In this document: piece by piece, positions 36,714 to 49,075 of the stretch
Layout: each line of letters begins with the position of its first letter
Numbering within the stretch: the stretch's first letter is position 1
NCBI RefSeq assembly: GCF_027580225.2
Contig: NC_073346.2
Location: 10,380,001-10,444,000, forward strand
DNA from: Misgurnus anguillicaudatus
Taxonomy: Eukaryota > Chordata > Actinopteri > Cypriniformes > Cobitidae
Direction of reading: 5' to 3'
DNA: 64,000 nucleotides
Notes under the pieces: model-generated
Seen by the model: the letters and a program-made list of their open reading frames with translations, nothing else
Database searches by the model: none
Told to the model about the DNA's origin: nothing
Position numbers and translations under genes: made by a program

Positions 36714-36932
36714 ATCTAAGGGGTCCCCGTCCCGAAAAACGTTGAAGACCCCGTCACTGTGGAACTTCTACTTTTTAGTTGCTTTGTATTTGCATAATTT
36801 TAGTTATACCTATACTTGTAGATCTAGCTGCCAATGACTGTATATGTCGGTACAAAAGTCTTAGTCTGGCATTGCTTAAAAACCCCAAACATTCAGCTGG
36901 ACAAGTAGGTTTGATAATTGTCACATCACAAT

Positions 36933-37701
36933 CAGTGATGCGTTACTGTAATTCCACTACTTTTATCAGTAACGAGTATGTAACAAAGTATTTTTTTAAT
37001 CAAGTAACGCAATTACAATTACTGAAATTTAAATGAGTTCGTTACTCATGTTACTCTATTTTGTTAAAAAATAACACTTGCAGACAAGACATTTCTGACC
37101 TAATGTCGCAGGACCGTGGTGGGCGGCACAATGAATCATTAAACTTCATCATGTCCAACAGTGCATATAGAATGAACATGAAAAATCTAAACGGGACAAC
37201 ATACCTTTGTTTAAAAATTGTGCACAAGTCATAATCCAACCGGTCTCATGTTTGTAAATGCCAAGCAATCACAGTATGACATTAACTCATTTATAATTAA
37301 AGGAATAAATCTGAGAAATGTTAATATATTCTTAGATGTTTACATCGGCTTCATGGAAGACAACGATCCACGATTGTTGTTTCCAGTAAAATATTCACAC
37401 TGCGCTGTACAACTGTTAAAACTCCATAGTATGTGTAAGTTTGATGTAGTTTCAGTTTTAGTTTCACTTGCTCCGTATCCGACAAAGCAATCCACTGGCT
37501 CTGTGTCTGTCCGACAAAACAATCTACGTACTCCGTTTTCTGATTAAACATCTTCCTTTAATCTTGTGTATCATTTCAATCAAACATAAAAAATATTCCC
37601 AATTCAAGGGCTACGACTTTCTAAGCATGCGACCGTAAAATGTGTAACTGTAACTAGTAACTGTAACAATTTACAAATTTTCAGTAACTTGCCCAGCACT
37701 G
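36933..37701. mobile_element. hAT MITE, 769 bp
   Basis: It starts CAGTGATGCGTTACTG and ends AGTAACTTGCCCAGCACTG, with an exact ATCACAAT duplication (36925-36932 and 37702-37709). The left 260 bases match the partial copy at 4708. Confidence 0.92.
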
Positions 37702-37899
37702 ATCACAATAGAGTCTATTAATTTCAGCACACTTTTCATAACTGAATGGATTTGGCAATATTATTACTTAGCTTCCATGTGCTTTAGAACAAAAATGCAG
37801 TTTTTTTCTTGTATGTCTGTTAATATAAAGGTTGCCAATTCATACCATTGTTTACTTTGTGCCATTTCCCATAAAATATGTAGTTGGGTATCTTCTTAA

Positions 37900-38785
37900 A
37901 GGTAGGGTAACACATTTTGAAAAATGCTAACGGTAGCCGCCTAGCAATGAAATCCCGATCCCACCTTCAAGTCAAATCGCCATCCAAAGTCACGCCTCTT
38001 TCAAAACACATGAACACGCACAGATCAGACGGTCACATCTCATGTCTCATTCAGCAGTGAGAAAACTTTGCAGTACAAAGTCGAATAACACTTCCAAAAT
38101 AACCAAACAACTGGTTTACATCAGAATTAGTTTATCACACATTCGGTTGTGTAGACGTAGTAACTATATCGTTACGCTAATCCGTAAACGAACACAAATT
38201 TCATAAGCAACACAATGTTTCATCAAAGAAGAATATCTGAATACATCTCAATACAAACATATCGCGTACCTACCATACCAAAATAAACAGTGCAACGACT
38301 CTTTCAGACCCTTTGCCTCCTGCAGCTGTTTCATCTCGTGGTAAAGCAGTAAAGTTACCGATGTTAATTTGGGTTTTTGCTCTTGCTGATCCAGGCCGTT
38401 TTTGCTGTTGTTGTTATAAAAGATGCCTTTAGTTTTGTGGCTCCTGTGTAGGTTGTCAATTTAGCAGAAAAGTTTGCTGTTCTCACTGTTTACAGGCAGG
38501 AGGTGAGCGCATGTGAACGCGCCGATGACGTATGGTGTCTGCGTGGACTCGCTGCGCGGTTGGCATTCAAATTACGCTTACGTATGAGGGACAAAAATGG
38601 AAACGTCAGTTCGGACCGAAATCTATGATTTGTTAAACATTTTTTGGTCCTACGCCTTTCACAGATAACATAAATTTCTACAAATACATTTAAACAACTT
38701 AACACAGTGATTGCTATCAGGATGTAAGGAGACTTTTAACCAGCAAAACAAAAAATGTTTCAGGATCAAATCTGTTACCCTACCT
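37900..38785. mobile_element. TTAA-target MITE, second family, 886 bp
   Basis: The 13-bp ends AGGTAGGGTAACA and TGTTACCCTACCT are perfect inverted repeats, flanked by TTAA at 37896-37899 and 38786-38789. No transposase. Unrelated to the 276-bp TTAA MITE. Confidence 0.88.
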
Positions 38786-39002
38786 TTAATACATGCTTTA
38801 ATCTTCCTTAATATTTCTATGCTGTTTTCCACTCTTTCAGTTGTATTTGAGATGTGTTGTTACTAGGGTTGAGAATTTGTGTTGAAGGTAGTGAAGTTGA
38901 TGATGGGAAAATGTGGTTGAGAGTCTGTATTGTTGCAAGTGAAGTTAATGTCAGGGATGTGTGGTTGAGAGTAGAGGTCGACCGATTTATTGGTTTATTT
39001 AA

Positions 39003-39902
39003 GTGGCCCTAAAGAGGTGCTGGTACTCTATTTTTTTTTTTTTTTTTGCTGACCGACTCCTATATTGAAGGGGTTTTATTGATAAATCATTTTATAAGTT
39101 TGTGAATTTGCTTGAGCTACAAATAGCTACTGAACATAAATAAAATGTGCAAAAGGATTTTGAAAAAATAGCCTAACCTTAGAAAGAGCTGCTGTAGAAA
39201 GAGCTATTGAACATAAATAAAATGTGCAAAAGGTAGATATGTGAGTAAAATTTTCAGCATGTTTAAATGCTAAAACTAGTTGTTCATATAGAAAGAGCTT
39301 GGAAAAAAACTTTAAAATGACACCAAAATCATGTGTATGGGTTCAAGAATAACAAAATACTAGCCATTTGAAACTAGAAAGTCGGAGATTGTCACGCACC
39401 TATTGGATAAAGCTTGCATCTGACCTGCAGCTATCATTCTGGCTTGGTGGGATGTCAGCCAGCGAGTCCTCTGATTCTGACCTTGTTCTTTTACTACTCA
39501 GTCTAAAACAAGGAGGGCATATTAAGTGTTCATTGTATTTTCATTTTAACCGAGCAGCTATGGTTGCGTGTTTCACACACAAACACAAACCTCTCCAGAC
39601 CACGTTGACACTGACTGACTGCAGCAAAAGCGATGCATGCACTTTTAACTTGTAAACTCAAGGGTGTATGGGTAATATAGTCTCTGCTCTCGGTGGGACG
39701 AATTAGGAAGTGTACATTGTGAATGGCACTCTGAAAAGCGGCAAGGCAGCCAAAGGATTAAATGAAACCTCTGATTTAAACGGTGTGCAAATGAGCGTTC
39801 CGGTGCAGTAAAAGCATGTTCTGGACGCACAGAGAGGTGGTGGTATGCTCAAGAGCTATTTTTGGAGGTGGCGGTACTGAGTACCGGCGCGTTCTGGCCC
39901 AC
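39003..39902. mobile_element. TTAA-flanked DNA element, 900 bp
   Basis: TTAA at 38999-39002 and 39903-39906 brackets ends GTGGCCCTAAAG and the reverse complement of GTGGGCCAGAACGC. GGTACT blocks follow both ends. It lies at the edge of LINE C. A TAGAGGTCGACCGAT motif just outside at 38972 looks like another element's end. Confidence 0.65.
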
Positions 39903-39906
39903 TTAA

Positions 39907-42704
39907 AGCACTGAGTATGGAATTATAAATTAAATGATATCAGTGAGTTAGTCGACGGTTGTGTAACGAAGGCCATCCAACTAATGAGTAAAGAGTGTGC
40001 ATTGCAGGGCCGGCCCCACGAGGGGGCCCCCTCACTGGCCCTATCCCGCCCCCTCAGATCACTATTAATGTTGAATGGGATTTTAATGATAAAATTTTAT
40101 TTAAAAATCACATTTGCCTTGTGTATTGTCTTCCTAAAGTGAATTTTATAGTCTAATTATTTAACAAAACAAAAAAATCAAGTGTGCATGTATTCTACCG
40201 TGACATTAATAAACACACGCCCACTCCATGGCTTGTCACACTTCAAGAGGCGCCACTAGAACTGTGAGGTGATGACGTCAAAGCGCCGCGAGAGCGAGAC
40301 GAAATTACACTTTGCATGATTTCTCGAATCGTTCTCGCGATACTTTGACGTCATCTGGCTGTCGGTTCTTGCAGCGCCGCATGGAGTTGAACAAGCCTTT
40401 TGTGTTGACGGCTTGACGCACGTCGACAATGAGCCCGCGTTCTCAGTCTCAGCGGGAAATCAAGATGTCGAAGTGCGAAAGTATATCAAAAGTTACAGAC
40501 AGGAGTGGGAGAGTGACCCGGGCCTGCCCTGTAGCAATGGATATATATAAAATATCACTGCAAATTCTGCAAACCGGACTCCGGATTATCACACATCAAT
40601 TAATGCCGTGGCATGGATTATTATCGGAGCATTTCAGGTGCACAGAACCAAATGTTCGGCTGCCATGTCAATTCTGGCACCATGAACTTCAGCCAGACTG
40701 TACATAGTTTTGAAAGTTCAGATGTTTATGTTCTTCAGCATCCTTGCAAGTTAAAGTACAACCAACCTATTATTGTTCTGCATTTAACATTAAAGGTAAG
40801 CATACGATCTCTCTCTCACACACACCTGTTTATCAGAAGTAAAATACATGTATTATTATTAATATTAATAGATAAAAAACAGACATTGAATTTATAATTA
40901 ACGAATAGGTATTTGAATTAGCCTATCCTAAAGCATAGCTAAATGTGTAAACGAGTTATTGTCATTTTGCTATTGTGGTTCTCTATCTGCTGGTGTTTAA
41001 TCGCTAGCTTATAGTGCATCTTGTGGCAGTTAAAATAACTACGTTAAATTATCAAATTGAACCAAAATTTTGATAAAATGTTGCGTTTGGACCGTTTTTG
41101 CGCTAGAAACCATTTGCAAACACTGTCCCCCACCATTACGTAAAAATTATTTGCACTAAGGAAAGCAAGTACGAACATTTAATAATTTCAGGGTTTTATA
41201 TTGCATTAATAACTAATTTCACCATGGACATTCGAAATGGATTAAAAAGAATCTACCTCTGGGTCTGAACTTCAAATGAGCAGTGTTGTGCTGTTAAGTA
41301 ACGTTAGGTATGCTTTTTTGTTGTTGTATGTAGTAAAAGTGTTCAGATCATGTACGTTGCTCACTATAGCTGTAGTTTTTGTGGTTGTTTTACAGAGATG
41401 TTTGTTTATAACACGTTAAAGCTTAAGGGACGTACCAAAGCTATATGTATTTTCTAGCTTGGGGAATTAAATGCACTTTGTGTGATCGCCCCCTCTGGTA
41501 TTTAAGATGCCCCTCATCAGCCCTCGGCTGGCGCAGGCTCTGGTGCAGTGGTGTTTGTTATATGGAGCTTTAGTAATGAAGCGAATAGCACTATGATAAA
41601 CAACGTCCAACTTCTTAAGTAGTTAGAAGCAGTTCTATAGATAATGCCGCTAAAATCTAGTATTGGGATGATAGTCATTTTCACGCAGAAAAGGTAAATG
41701 AAGATTTATTTCGATATAGAAACCCAATCCTGGACTTGATCTTTGACTGGAGATGGTTTATGTGGGTTTGAAATCAGAGCGAGGTGTCTAGCCAGACCCC
41801 TAGATATTTGTATTTCTCCACGTATTCCAGCTTAGACCCATTCATGGTAGTGATATTATTGGACACGTAGATATTAAATGTGTGTGGTTAAAAGTCATGC
41901 ATTTTGTTTTACTAGGGTATAGAGACAATTGAAAATCACGGAAGGCTAAATGAATGTCGTCAAAACTCTTTTGAAGTTTCACTAATACAATTTCCAATGT
42001 TTGATTAGATGTGTACAAAACCGTGTTGTCTGCATAAAAGTGAATATGAGAGTTGCCCGCACATCATTTATATAAACAGAGAATAACATCGGTTCAATAA
42101 TCGAGCCCTGGGGCACCCCCTTAGATACAACAAGAGGCTCAGAAAGCAGGCCCTCAGACTTAACACGTTGAAATCTATCAGTGAAATAATTAGAAAACCA
42201 GGAAAGGCAAGTGCTTGAGAAGCCCAGAGCCTTAAGTTTTCAATAAGAATGCTATGATTAACAGAATCAAAAGCTTTGGCCAAGTCAATAAAAACAGCAG
42301 CACACTGATGTTTTTGGTCAAGAGCTGTAATAACATAATTTAGGACCTTTAGTGTTGATGAGGTGCACCCATGACCTGCTCTGAAACCAGACTGCATATC
42401 CGAAAGCAGATGATGTGACTCAAGATAACCCATTATCTGTTTGTTAACTTGTCTTTCGAAAATTTTTGCCAAGCAAGGCAAAACAGAGATGGGTCGGTAA
42501 CAGTTTGGGTCTGTAGTGTCCCCCCTTAAATAGGGGGACAACTGCAGCAGGTTTCCAGTCTTTAGGAATCTCTGACAAAACACATGAAAGGTTCAAAATA
42601 CTAGTAATGGGTGAAGCAATAATTGCAGCGGACATCTTCAAGAAGAAGGGGTCTAGGTTGTCAAGTCCAGCAGATTTATTTGAGATTTTGTAACTCTCAA
42701 AAAA
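39907..42704 (-). pseudogene. Non-LTR retrotransposon C, RT remnant with hAT insertion
   Basis: On the minus strand: CYRPISVLPCLAKIFERQV, SGFRAGHGCTSSTLKVL and AAVFIDLAKAFDSVNHSIL (42240-42500), then GVPQGSI and an active-site box YADNT at 42025-42036. The box has Asn for the second catalytic Asp. The block KYKYLGVWLD (near 41800) and the tail CTLYSLVGWPSL, which spans the hAT insertion, follow. The stretch 42444-42704 is the upstream part of the RT. Stops and frameshifts abound. It is a different LINE from the L2 copies, clade uncertain. Confidence 0.8.
40005..41542. mobile_element. hAT element in LINE C, 1538 bp
   Basis: The ends are CAGGGCCGGCCC and GGCGCAGGCTCTG; the duplication is GTGCATTG (39997-40004) against GTGCAGTG (41543-41550), seven of eight matching. 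LINE coding sequence resumes across it. An inverted GATGACGTCAAAG / CTTTGACGTCATC pair lies at 40271-40363. ORFs at 40429-40897 have no motif that I recognise as transposase. Confidence 0.8.
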
Positions 42705-45310
42705 GAAACATGGGGGTGGGCTCATTTTACTGAGGCATCCAATCAGTCTCTCAGGATACTTACATAGCAATCACTTTTGAGCACCCTAGGATAAAATTCA
42801 AACAGTTATATCTCTGCATTAGAATATCGTGGAGACGCAGGGGTTGGACCGTTTCACTTGTGTCTCGGAGGGTAATGACTTATGCATGCCAAGAGGTATT
42901 AAGGCACGCGCCTAGCAACCAAATATGAGCACTCTATCAACCGAATAAACAAAGCCATATATCTCCGCATCAGAACATCGTAGGGAAACAGGGGTTCGAC
43001 CGTCTTACTTATGACTTGGAGGTTAATCACTAGTGGATGCCAAGAGATATTAAGCCATGCCCTTAGCAACCAAATACAGTACCCTAACAACAGAATAAAC
43101 AAAGCCTTATATCTCTGCATCAGAACATCGTAGAGACATGGGGGTCGGACCGTTTTACTTGTGACTCGGAGTGTGTTCATTAAGGTTCCCTTTTTTCTCC
43201 CTAGCAACCAAATACAGTACCCTAGCAACCAAATAAACAAAGCCTTATATCTCCCCGCATCAGAACTAGGGCTGTGATGCGTTCCCATTAAAAAGATCGC
43301 CTAAAATCGATTCTGAATCGCAAGGCTCCAATTCTGTTTCATGCACAGCTTGTGTGTGTACTACGGCTATGTGATCAGTAGGAAGTCCTTATAATCTAAA
43401 ATCACTATGAGTTTGAGTCATTTATAATCTGAATTTAAAAAAGCAACACTCGTTAAACACAATCATTCCAAATATTTTTATTATCATGAAAATACCTGAA
43501 GCAATCTGAAGAACAGCGATATAAATATCCCTTTAGACATTTCCTGGAATAGCGTTTGTAATGCTACTTCTTCTGTGGCACAAATGGCGTTTCTACACGA
43601 GAGCGCCTTCTGGCTTTTGGATGAGGCGGCATTTCACCCATAATTCATTCAAATTCATTCATTGAGAAAACGCGCATTTGCACGATTTATCGGCACAGCC
43701 CTAATCAGAACATCGTAGAGACACGGAGGTTGGACCATTTGACTTGTGACTCAGAGTGTAATCACTAGTGGATGCCAATTTTCTCCCTAGCAACCAAATA
43801 CAGTACCCCAGCAACGAAATAAACAAAGCCTTGTATCTCCGCATCAAAACATCATAAAGACATGGGGGTTGGACCGTTTGACTCGTGACTCGGAGTGTAA
43901 TCCCTAAATTTCTCCCTAGCAACCAAATACAGTACCCCAGCAATGGAATAATCAAAGCCTTATATCTCTGCATCAGAACATTGAACATGGCGGTTGGATT
44001 ATTTTACTTGTGGCTTGCCGTGTAATCATATACCGTCCCCCGAAATTTGCCACGGCAAACACCACTTCACATTTTCTTCAGAAAATGTACCTATCAAGTT
44101 AGTGCTTTCATTTATGCAAAGCATCACTATTATTATTCCTCATACTTATTATGTTGGCTTGACAAAGCCAACATACTGATATTGTATTTAAACATATTAT
44201 TAGTGGTGCTTGCATTTATGCAAAGCATCACTATTACTATTGCTCAGGGATATTATATGTTGTTATTATTCTTATGTCTGCACAAAACTTCAGCGAGTAT
44301 CTTGTCCTGCACGGTTTGCCGTAGTCCCATGAAAGAGGGCTCAAACCGACCAGATTATTGAGGAGAGGTGTGCTATGACTTGTAAGTGATCGGGTGCGGA
44401 GTTTCCAAAAGGGGGGCAAAAAAACACCCAAAAAATCCCATTGACTTAACATTGGGCCGAACTTTGACGGGTCATAGCTCCGCTCGAGGATTTTGTTGAA
44501 ACATGTGGGTTACAACATCTTACAGGTAGACTCTGTAAGAACATCACATTGGGGTGTAAGCTGTACCCCTGGGGTGTAAGACGCACCCGGAATTTCCCAT
44601 TGACTTATAATGAGGCAGGGAACACGCCCATATAAGGGAATTAAAATGTTCCTGATGGGATATTTTGGCATTATAGTGTCGTAGAGACAAGGGGGTGGGC
44701 TCATTTTACTCAAGCCTCCAATCAGTCTCTCAGGATTCATATTGAATTATTAAGCCATACCCCTAGCAACCATTTTGGGCACCCTAGCAACATCTCCTAT
44801 AGAATGCCATTACAAAATGCATAGATGGATATTTTTGCAAAACAATGTCATAGAGACATGTGGGTGGGCTCATTTTACTCAGACATCCAATAAGTCTCTC
44901 AGGATCCATTTTGAGGTATTAAGCCACACCCTTAGCAACCACTTTTGAGCACCCTAGCAACATAAAATTTAAACACTTCTATCTCGGCATCAGAACATTG
45001 TAGAGACACAGGTTGGACCGTTTTACTTGTGACTCGGAGTGTAATCACTGGCCACATTAATGGCAACTCCCAAGCCATGCCCTAGCAACCAAATATGAGC
45101 ACCCTAGCAATGGAATAAACAAAGCCTTTTATCTCCGCATCAGAAAATCGCAGAGACACGGGGGTTGGACCGTTTTACTCGTGACTCGGAGTGTAATCAC
45201 TAGTGGATGCCAATTTTCTCCCTAGCAACCAAATACAGTACCCTAGCAACAGAGTAAACAAAGCCTTATTATCTCCACATCAGAACATCGTAGAGACACG
45301 AAAAATCCCT
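42705..45310. repeat. Diverged tandem array, 130-150 bp units
   Basis: Units carry ATCTC-GCATCAGAACATCG, then GGTTGGACCGTTTTACT, GACTCGGAGTGTAATCACT and CCCTAGCAACCAAATACAG. Clear units start near 42811, 42961, 43111, 43249, 43835, 43965, 44981, 45131 and 45271. 44025-44760 holds a different inner segment with two GCATTTATGCAAAGCATCAC copies. Multi-frame ORFs here (for instance the LLGYCIWLLG-containing ones) result from the repetition. Confidence 0.85.
43267..43703. mobile_element. hAT MITE in tandem array, 437 bp
   Basis: The ends TAGGGCTGTGATGCG and ATCGGCACAGCCCTA are flanked by an exact ATCAGAAC duplication (43259-43266 and 43704-43711), which is part of the array unit. Confidence 0.92.
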
Positions 45311-45691
45311 GGCTCCGTTACTGCTTCACTACATTCTAAAGCATAGAATAATACTGTGTATTCTTTAATATTGCATATTAAAATGTATTTAATATCTAAT
45401 TACATTAAAATTGTGTACTTTTACTTGAGTAAAAGTATGTTAATGTACTTAAATATTAAATGTAAACATACTTGTATTAATGTAATACATAATGAGATAA
45501 TATGCTTTGGAATGTATGTTTTCAATAGAAAACACTGATAAAATACAAATACTTGAAAAAATACTTTTAAGTAGAAAGTAAAACCTCTGCTTGATAGTGA
45601 CCCTAGCAACTTGTCAACCCACCTGTGGTTTGTGGACATTGGCATGGACAATCCATTTACTTCTCCTTTCGGTGTTTCTTAGCAGTCTGTA
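45311..45691. other. AT-rich, no gene
   Basis: A small inverted pattern TACTTTTACTTGAGTAAAAGTA is at 45416-45437. No coding signal. Confidence 0.4.
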
Positions 45692-45830
45692 CCCTGTTAA
45701 AAAAACAGCACGACCAGCATATGTTGTGTTTTGGTAATGTTATGCTGGGGACCACCAGCTAAGCCAGCATCAAACCAGCATAGACGAGCATAATTCCCAT
45801 GCTGGTTTGATGCTGTTTTTTTCAGCAGGG
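45692..45830. mobile_element. 139-bp MITE with TA duplication
   Basis: The ends CCCTGTTAAAAAAACAGCA and TGCTGTTTTTTTCAGCAGGG are inverted repeats flanked by TA (45690-45691 and 45831-45832). Inside are two CAGCATAAC/GCTGGT blocks. This fits a Tc1/mariner-type MITE common in fish. Confidence 0.8.
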
Positions 45831-45962
45831 TAAAACATTAGCTCTGAATTCTTGTTAAATCTGTTAGTACAGTCTATCGCACAACAGCTTTTTTGCATTT
45901 AGACTCATTTTCCCCATGTTTTCCCCGTTGAGTCAGGACAGTCTTGGAGGCCTGTATGCATT

Positions 45963-46230
45963 GTGTTTATGCTGTCCAGTCCTGTCCTTACCGTGACAGA
46001 ACCGGTTCATAAGATGGCCGCTGCCATGCCAGTTTTTGTTTCAAAGATGGCCGCCACCATGCCTTTCTCTTTTCCCAGGATGGCCACCGCCGTGCCTGCA
46101 CTTGTTTTCAAGATGGCCACCGCCGTGCATGCACCTGTTCTCAAGAGGGCCATCGCCATTCCTGCATCTGTTCCACAGAGGCTGTTGCCATACCTGCTCC
46201 TGTTCTCAAGATGGCTACCATGCCTGCACC
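45963..46230 (+). other. Degenerate KMAA-type repeats, possible coding relic
   Basis: Irregular ~45-bp units each contain AAGATGGCC-like motifs and read [24 protein letters not shown] on the plus strand. They look like older relatives of the 30-bp array just downstream. The frame changes before the array, so no continuous protein is claimed. Confidence 0.5.
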
Positions 46231-46770
46231 CAAGCCACTTCACAAGATGGCGGCAACACCCGAGCCACTTCACAAGATGGCCGCCGCACCCGAGCCACTT
46301 CACAAGATTGCCCCCGCACCCGAGCCACTTCAGTAGATGGCCACCGCACCCGAGCCACTTCAGTAGATGGCCACCGCACCCGAGCCACTTCAGTAGATGG
46401 CCACCGCACCCGAGCCACTTCAGTTGATGGCAGCTGCACCCGGGCCACTTCAGTAGATGGCCGCCGCACCCGAGCCACTTCACAAGATGGCTGCCGCACC
46501 TGAGCCACTTCACAAGATGGCCGCCGCACTCGAGCCACTTCACAAGATGGCTGCCGCACCAGAGCCACTTCACAAGATGGCCGCCGCACTCGAGCCACTT
46601 CACAAGATGGCTGCCGCACCAGAGCCACTTCACAAGATGGCTGCCGCACCAGAGCCACTTCACAAGATGGCTGCCGCACCAGAGCCACTTCACAAGATGG
46701 CTGCGGCACCTGAGCCACTTCACAAGATGGCCGCGGCACCTGAGCCACTTCACAAGATGGCCGCCACACC
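46231..46770 (+). repeat. 30-bp minisatellite, 18 units
   Basis: Eighteen units of exactly 30 bases follow the pattern CGAGCCACTTCACAAGATGG plus CCGCCGCACC. In one forward frame a unit reads [10 protein letters not shown]. Units starting at 46321, 46351, 46381 and 46441 have CAGTAG in place of CACAAG, which puts an amber stop in that frame. The unit at 46411 has CAGTTG. The sense frame is therefore open only from 46457 to 46828. A long reverse ORF is an artefact of periodicity. Confidence 0.95.
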
Positions 46771-47420
46771 AGCCTCTCCAGTTAAGGTCAAGACCCAGCG
46801 GTTGATGTCTAGTCTGGCGGGTACCTAGATGATGTCTGTACGGGCGATTTGATGTCCGGTTGTGTCCAGTTCTGTGGTCCCTATGTAATTGGAGGTATGT
46901 CCTTTGAATTTTGTGTTCCCTGTATTTGCCATGGCTTTGTGGTGTGTGTTGTCTGCTTTCTGTTCTGTCTCTCAACCCCATGAACCTGAGTCATCTGAGT
47001 CTCCTACACTTCCTGTCACACCTGAAATGTCTGAATCTGAGTCTTCTGAACTTCCTGTCATGGTCCGAACTTGAGTCCCCTGAGCTGACTGTCTTGACCA
47101 AGTTAGCTGAGCCTAAGTTTCCTGAATTTTCTGTCCGCATAATATTAAAGGGACTATCAACTTATTATAAAATGCGGTTGTTATTTTTTTCTGCCATTAG
47201 TGGGGGCCCCCCTCAGCCCAGGGCCCTGGGCTTAAGCCCAGGGATTAATGCAGCCCTGCTGATATCTGAACACTATTTCATTAGGTAAATAATAATCATC
47301 AACAGTAATACTGAGTTTAATCACATTCACAAAAGCACATGCCTGATTATGAAAGTGTTTGTAACGTTATTATGAAATGCGTCAATCATAAATGCTTCTT
47401 TGCTCCTTATTTGTTTTAAA
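46771..47420. other. Possible exon-like relic and hAT terminus
   Basis: Plus-strand sequence after the array contains an acidic, Ser/Pro-rich stretch (HEPESSESPTLPVTPEMSES, 46979-47040) with stops around it. It may be the continuation of the repeat-bearing ORF. At 47210-47263 the minus strand begins CAGGGCTGCATTAATCCCTG, a hAT-style end without a partner. Confidence 0.35.
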
Positions 47421-47548
47421 TAGGGATGCACCGATACCACTTTTTCCGTCTCCGATCCGATTCCGATACCCGAATTCTGAGTATCGGCTGATTCCGATAC
47501 CTGCCGATGCAATACTACTGTATTTTTCTTGAACAATTTAAATTACAC

Positions 47549-47565
47549 GCAGACACACACACACA

Positions 47566-47606
<41 letters not shown>

Positions 47607-47698
47607 ACACACACACACACAGACACAGACACACACACACACAGACACACACACACACACTATATATATAAATGTGTATAGTGCTTTCTGCTAAATCT

Positions 47699-47740
<42 letters not shown>
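47549..47740. repeat. (CA)n microsatellite with duplicated spacer
   Basis: CA runs with scattered CAGA variants. The spacer TATATATATAAATGTGTATA plus GTGCTTTCTGCTAAATCTA occurs at 47660-47699 and 47740-47779, an ~80-bp direct duplication including a CA run. The Cys/Val-rich reverse ORF is an artefact. Confidence 0.9.
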
Positions 47741-47742
<2 letters not shown>

Positions 47743-48319
47743 TATATATAAATGTGTATAGTGCTTTCTGCTAAATCTAGCATAATATAATTATATTATA
47801 TATAATTATAGTTTTAAAGTAAAAACCAATCATTTAAAATGATTTACAAGTTACAAGAACATTAGTAATTATTAACCATGGCAGTGTTTAGGAGAAAATA
47901 AAATAGGCACGTTTGATCAAATAAGTATGCTTAATATATGAAGAGTTTGGTTCCAAAACGCAATAAATCCATTTTGACAAATTTAGGTAAAAACGTGTTT
48001 TCTATGCCAGGAGAGTGACAGGATGAGAACCACTGTTTTCTGTTACAAACTTTCACATAGCATCTTTAGGTTATAAAAACATAAAAAATTCTAATCCATA
48101 ACCTGATTTTCAAAGATTTATTATAAAAACGAATTATTTTTTCCACAAAATGCAATAAATCCATGACAGTTTTTTATTTCAAAATGCTATAAGTCTATTA
48201 AATCAATGTATAAATGTGCATTCATCTTTACCATTTTATATTTATTTAGTTGACTAGTGGTATACAATGATTAAAAAAGAAACATTAATGGCATTAACCA
48301 AAACACTTACACTGTAAAA

Positions 48320-48765
48320 AATAATATGCCCCATCTTACTCAATAAAATTGTGACAACAGATTACAAGCAATATCATTAATTACATTCAACAAATCAAAA
48401 TTGATTTATATTTACTCTATAAACTCTTTAATATTAACATATTCAAAAAGACAAACTGCAATTTGCAATTAAAAAATTTATTAAAATTTAAACAAAAATA
48501 GTGGGTATACTAGACAAAGATCTAGCACTATACAATAAAAAGTATTATGCCATATCTACTCAATAAAAGTGTGGCAACAGATTACAAGCAATATCATTAA
48601 TTAAATTCAACAAATAAAAATTGAGTTAGAATCACTTCATAAACTCCTTAATAGTAACCCATTCAAAAAGATTAACTGCAATTTGCAATTAGAAATTAAT
48701 TTAAATTTAAACAAAATATTGGGTATACAGGACAAAGACCTAGCACTATACAATAAATACTATTC
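48320..48765. repeat. Tandem duplication, two ~221-bp units
   Basis: The blocks ACAGATTACAAGCAATATCA, AACTGCAATTTGCAATTA and ATCTAGCACTATACAATAAA (with a one-base change) recur with a period of about 221 bases (48320-48540, 48541-48765). Confidence 0.88.
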
Positions 48766-49075
48766 AATTATACTATTTTAATTTAACATCATGATTTAAA
48801 ATGTATCCATTAATATTTTTATTAGTAATGAGTATTATATCTGATTTCAGAATGACAGACAAAGATGAATCAATTCTTATTTTATTGCAGTCAAAAAAGC
48901 AGAAAAGCATCTCATTTTTAATGGTGTATTTGTAACAGTGTAAACTTCAAAAAGTATTTTACAGTCTTTAAAGAAAACCGTCCACATTTCCCGACGAAAG
49001 GTTCCATGTTTGTGTTCTGTTACATTGATTCACACCCAGAAAATCAGACAGCAGTTTAGACTTTCTGTACTGTAA

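Noticed and set aside
42899..43988. Reverse ORFs with repeated LLGYCIWLLG blocks
   Set aside because: They follow the tandem array units and have no family match; likely chance frames in a repeat.
46231..46770. CRISPR-like array
   Set aside because: Units are contiguous without spacers, and the genome is eukaryotic.
46007..46981. 324-codon reverse-strand ORF with LVKWL repeats
   Set aside because: It runs antisense through the 30-bp array, whose period is a multiple of three, so any stop-free frame repeats. No start context or homology.
47515..47736. Cys/Val-rich ORF
   Set aside because: Translation of the CA microsatellite.
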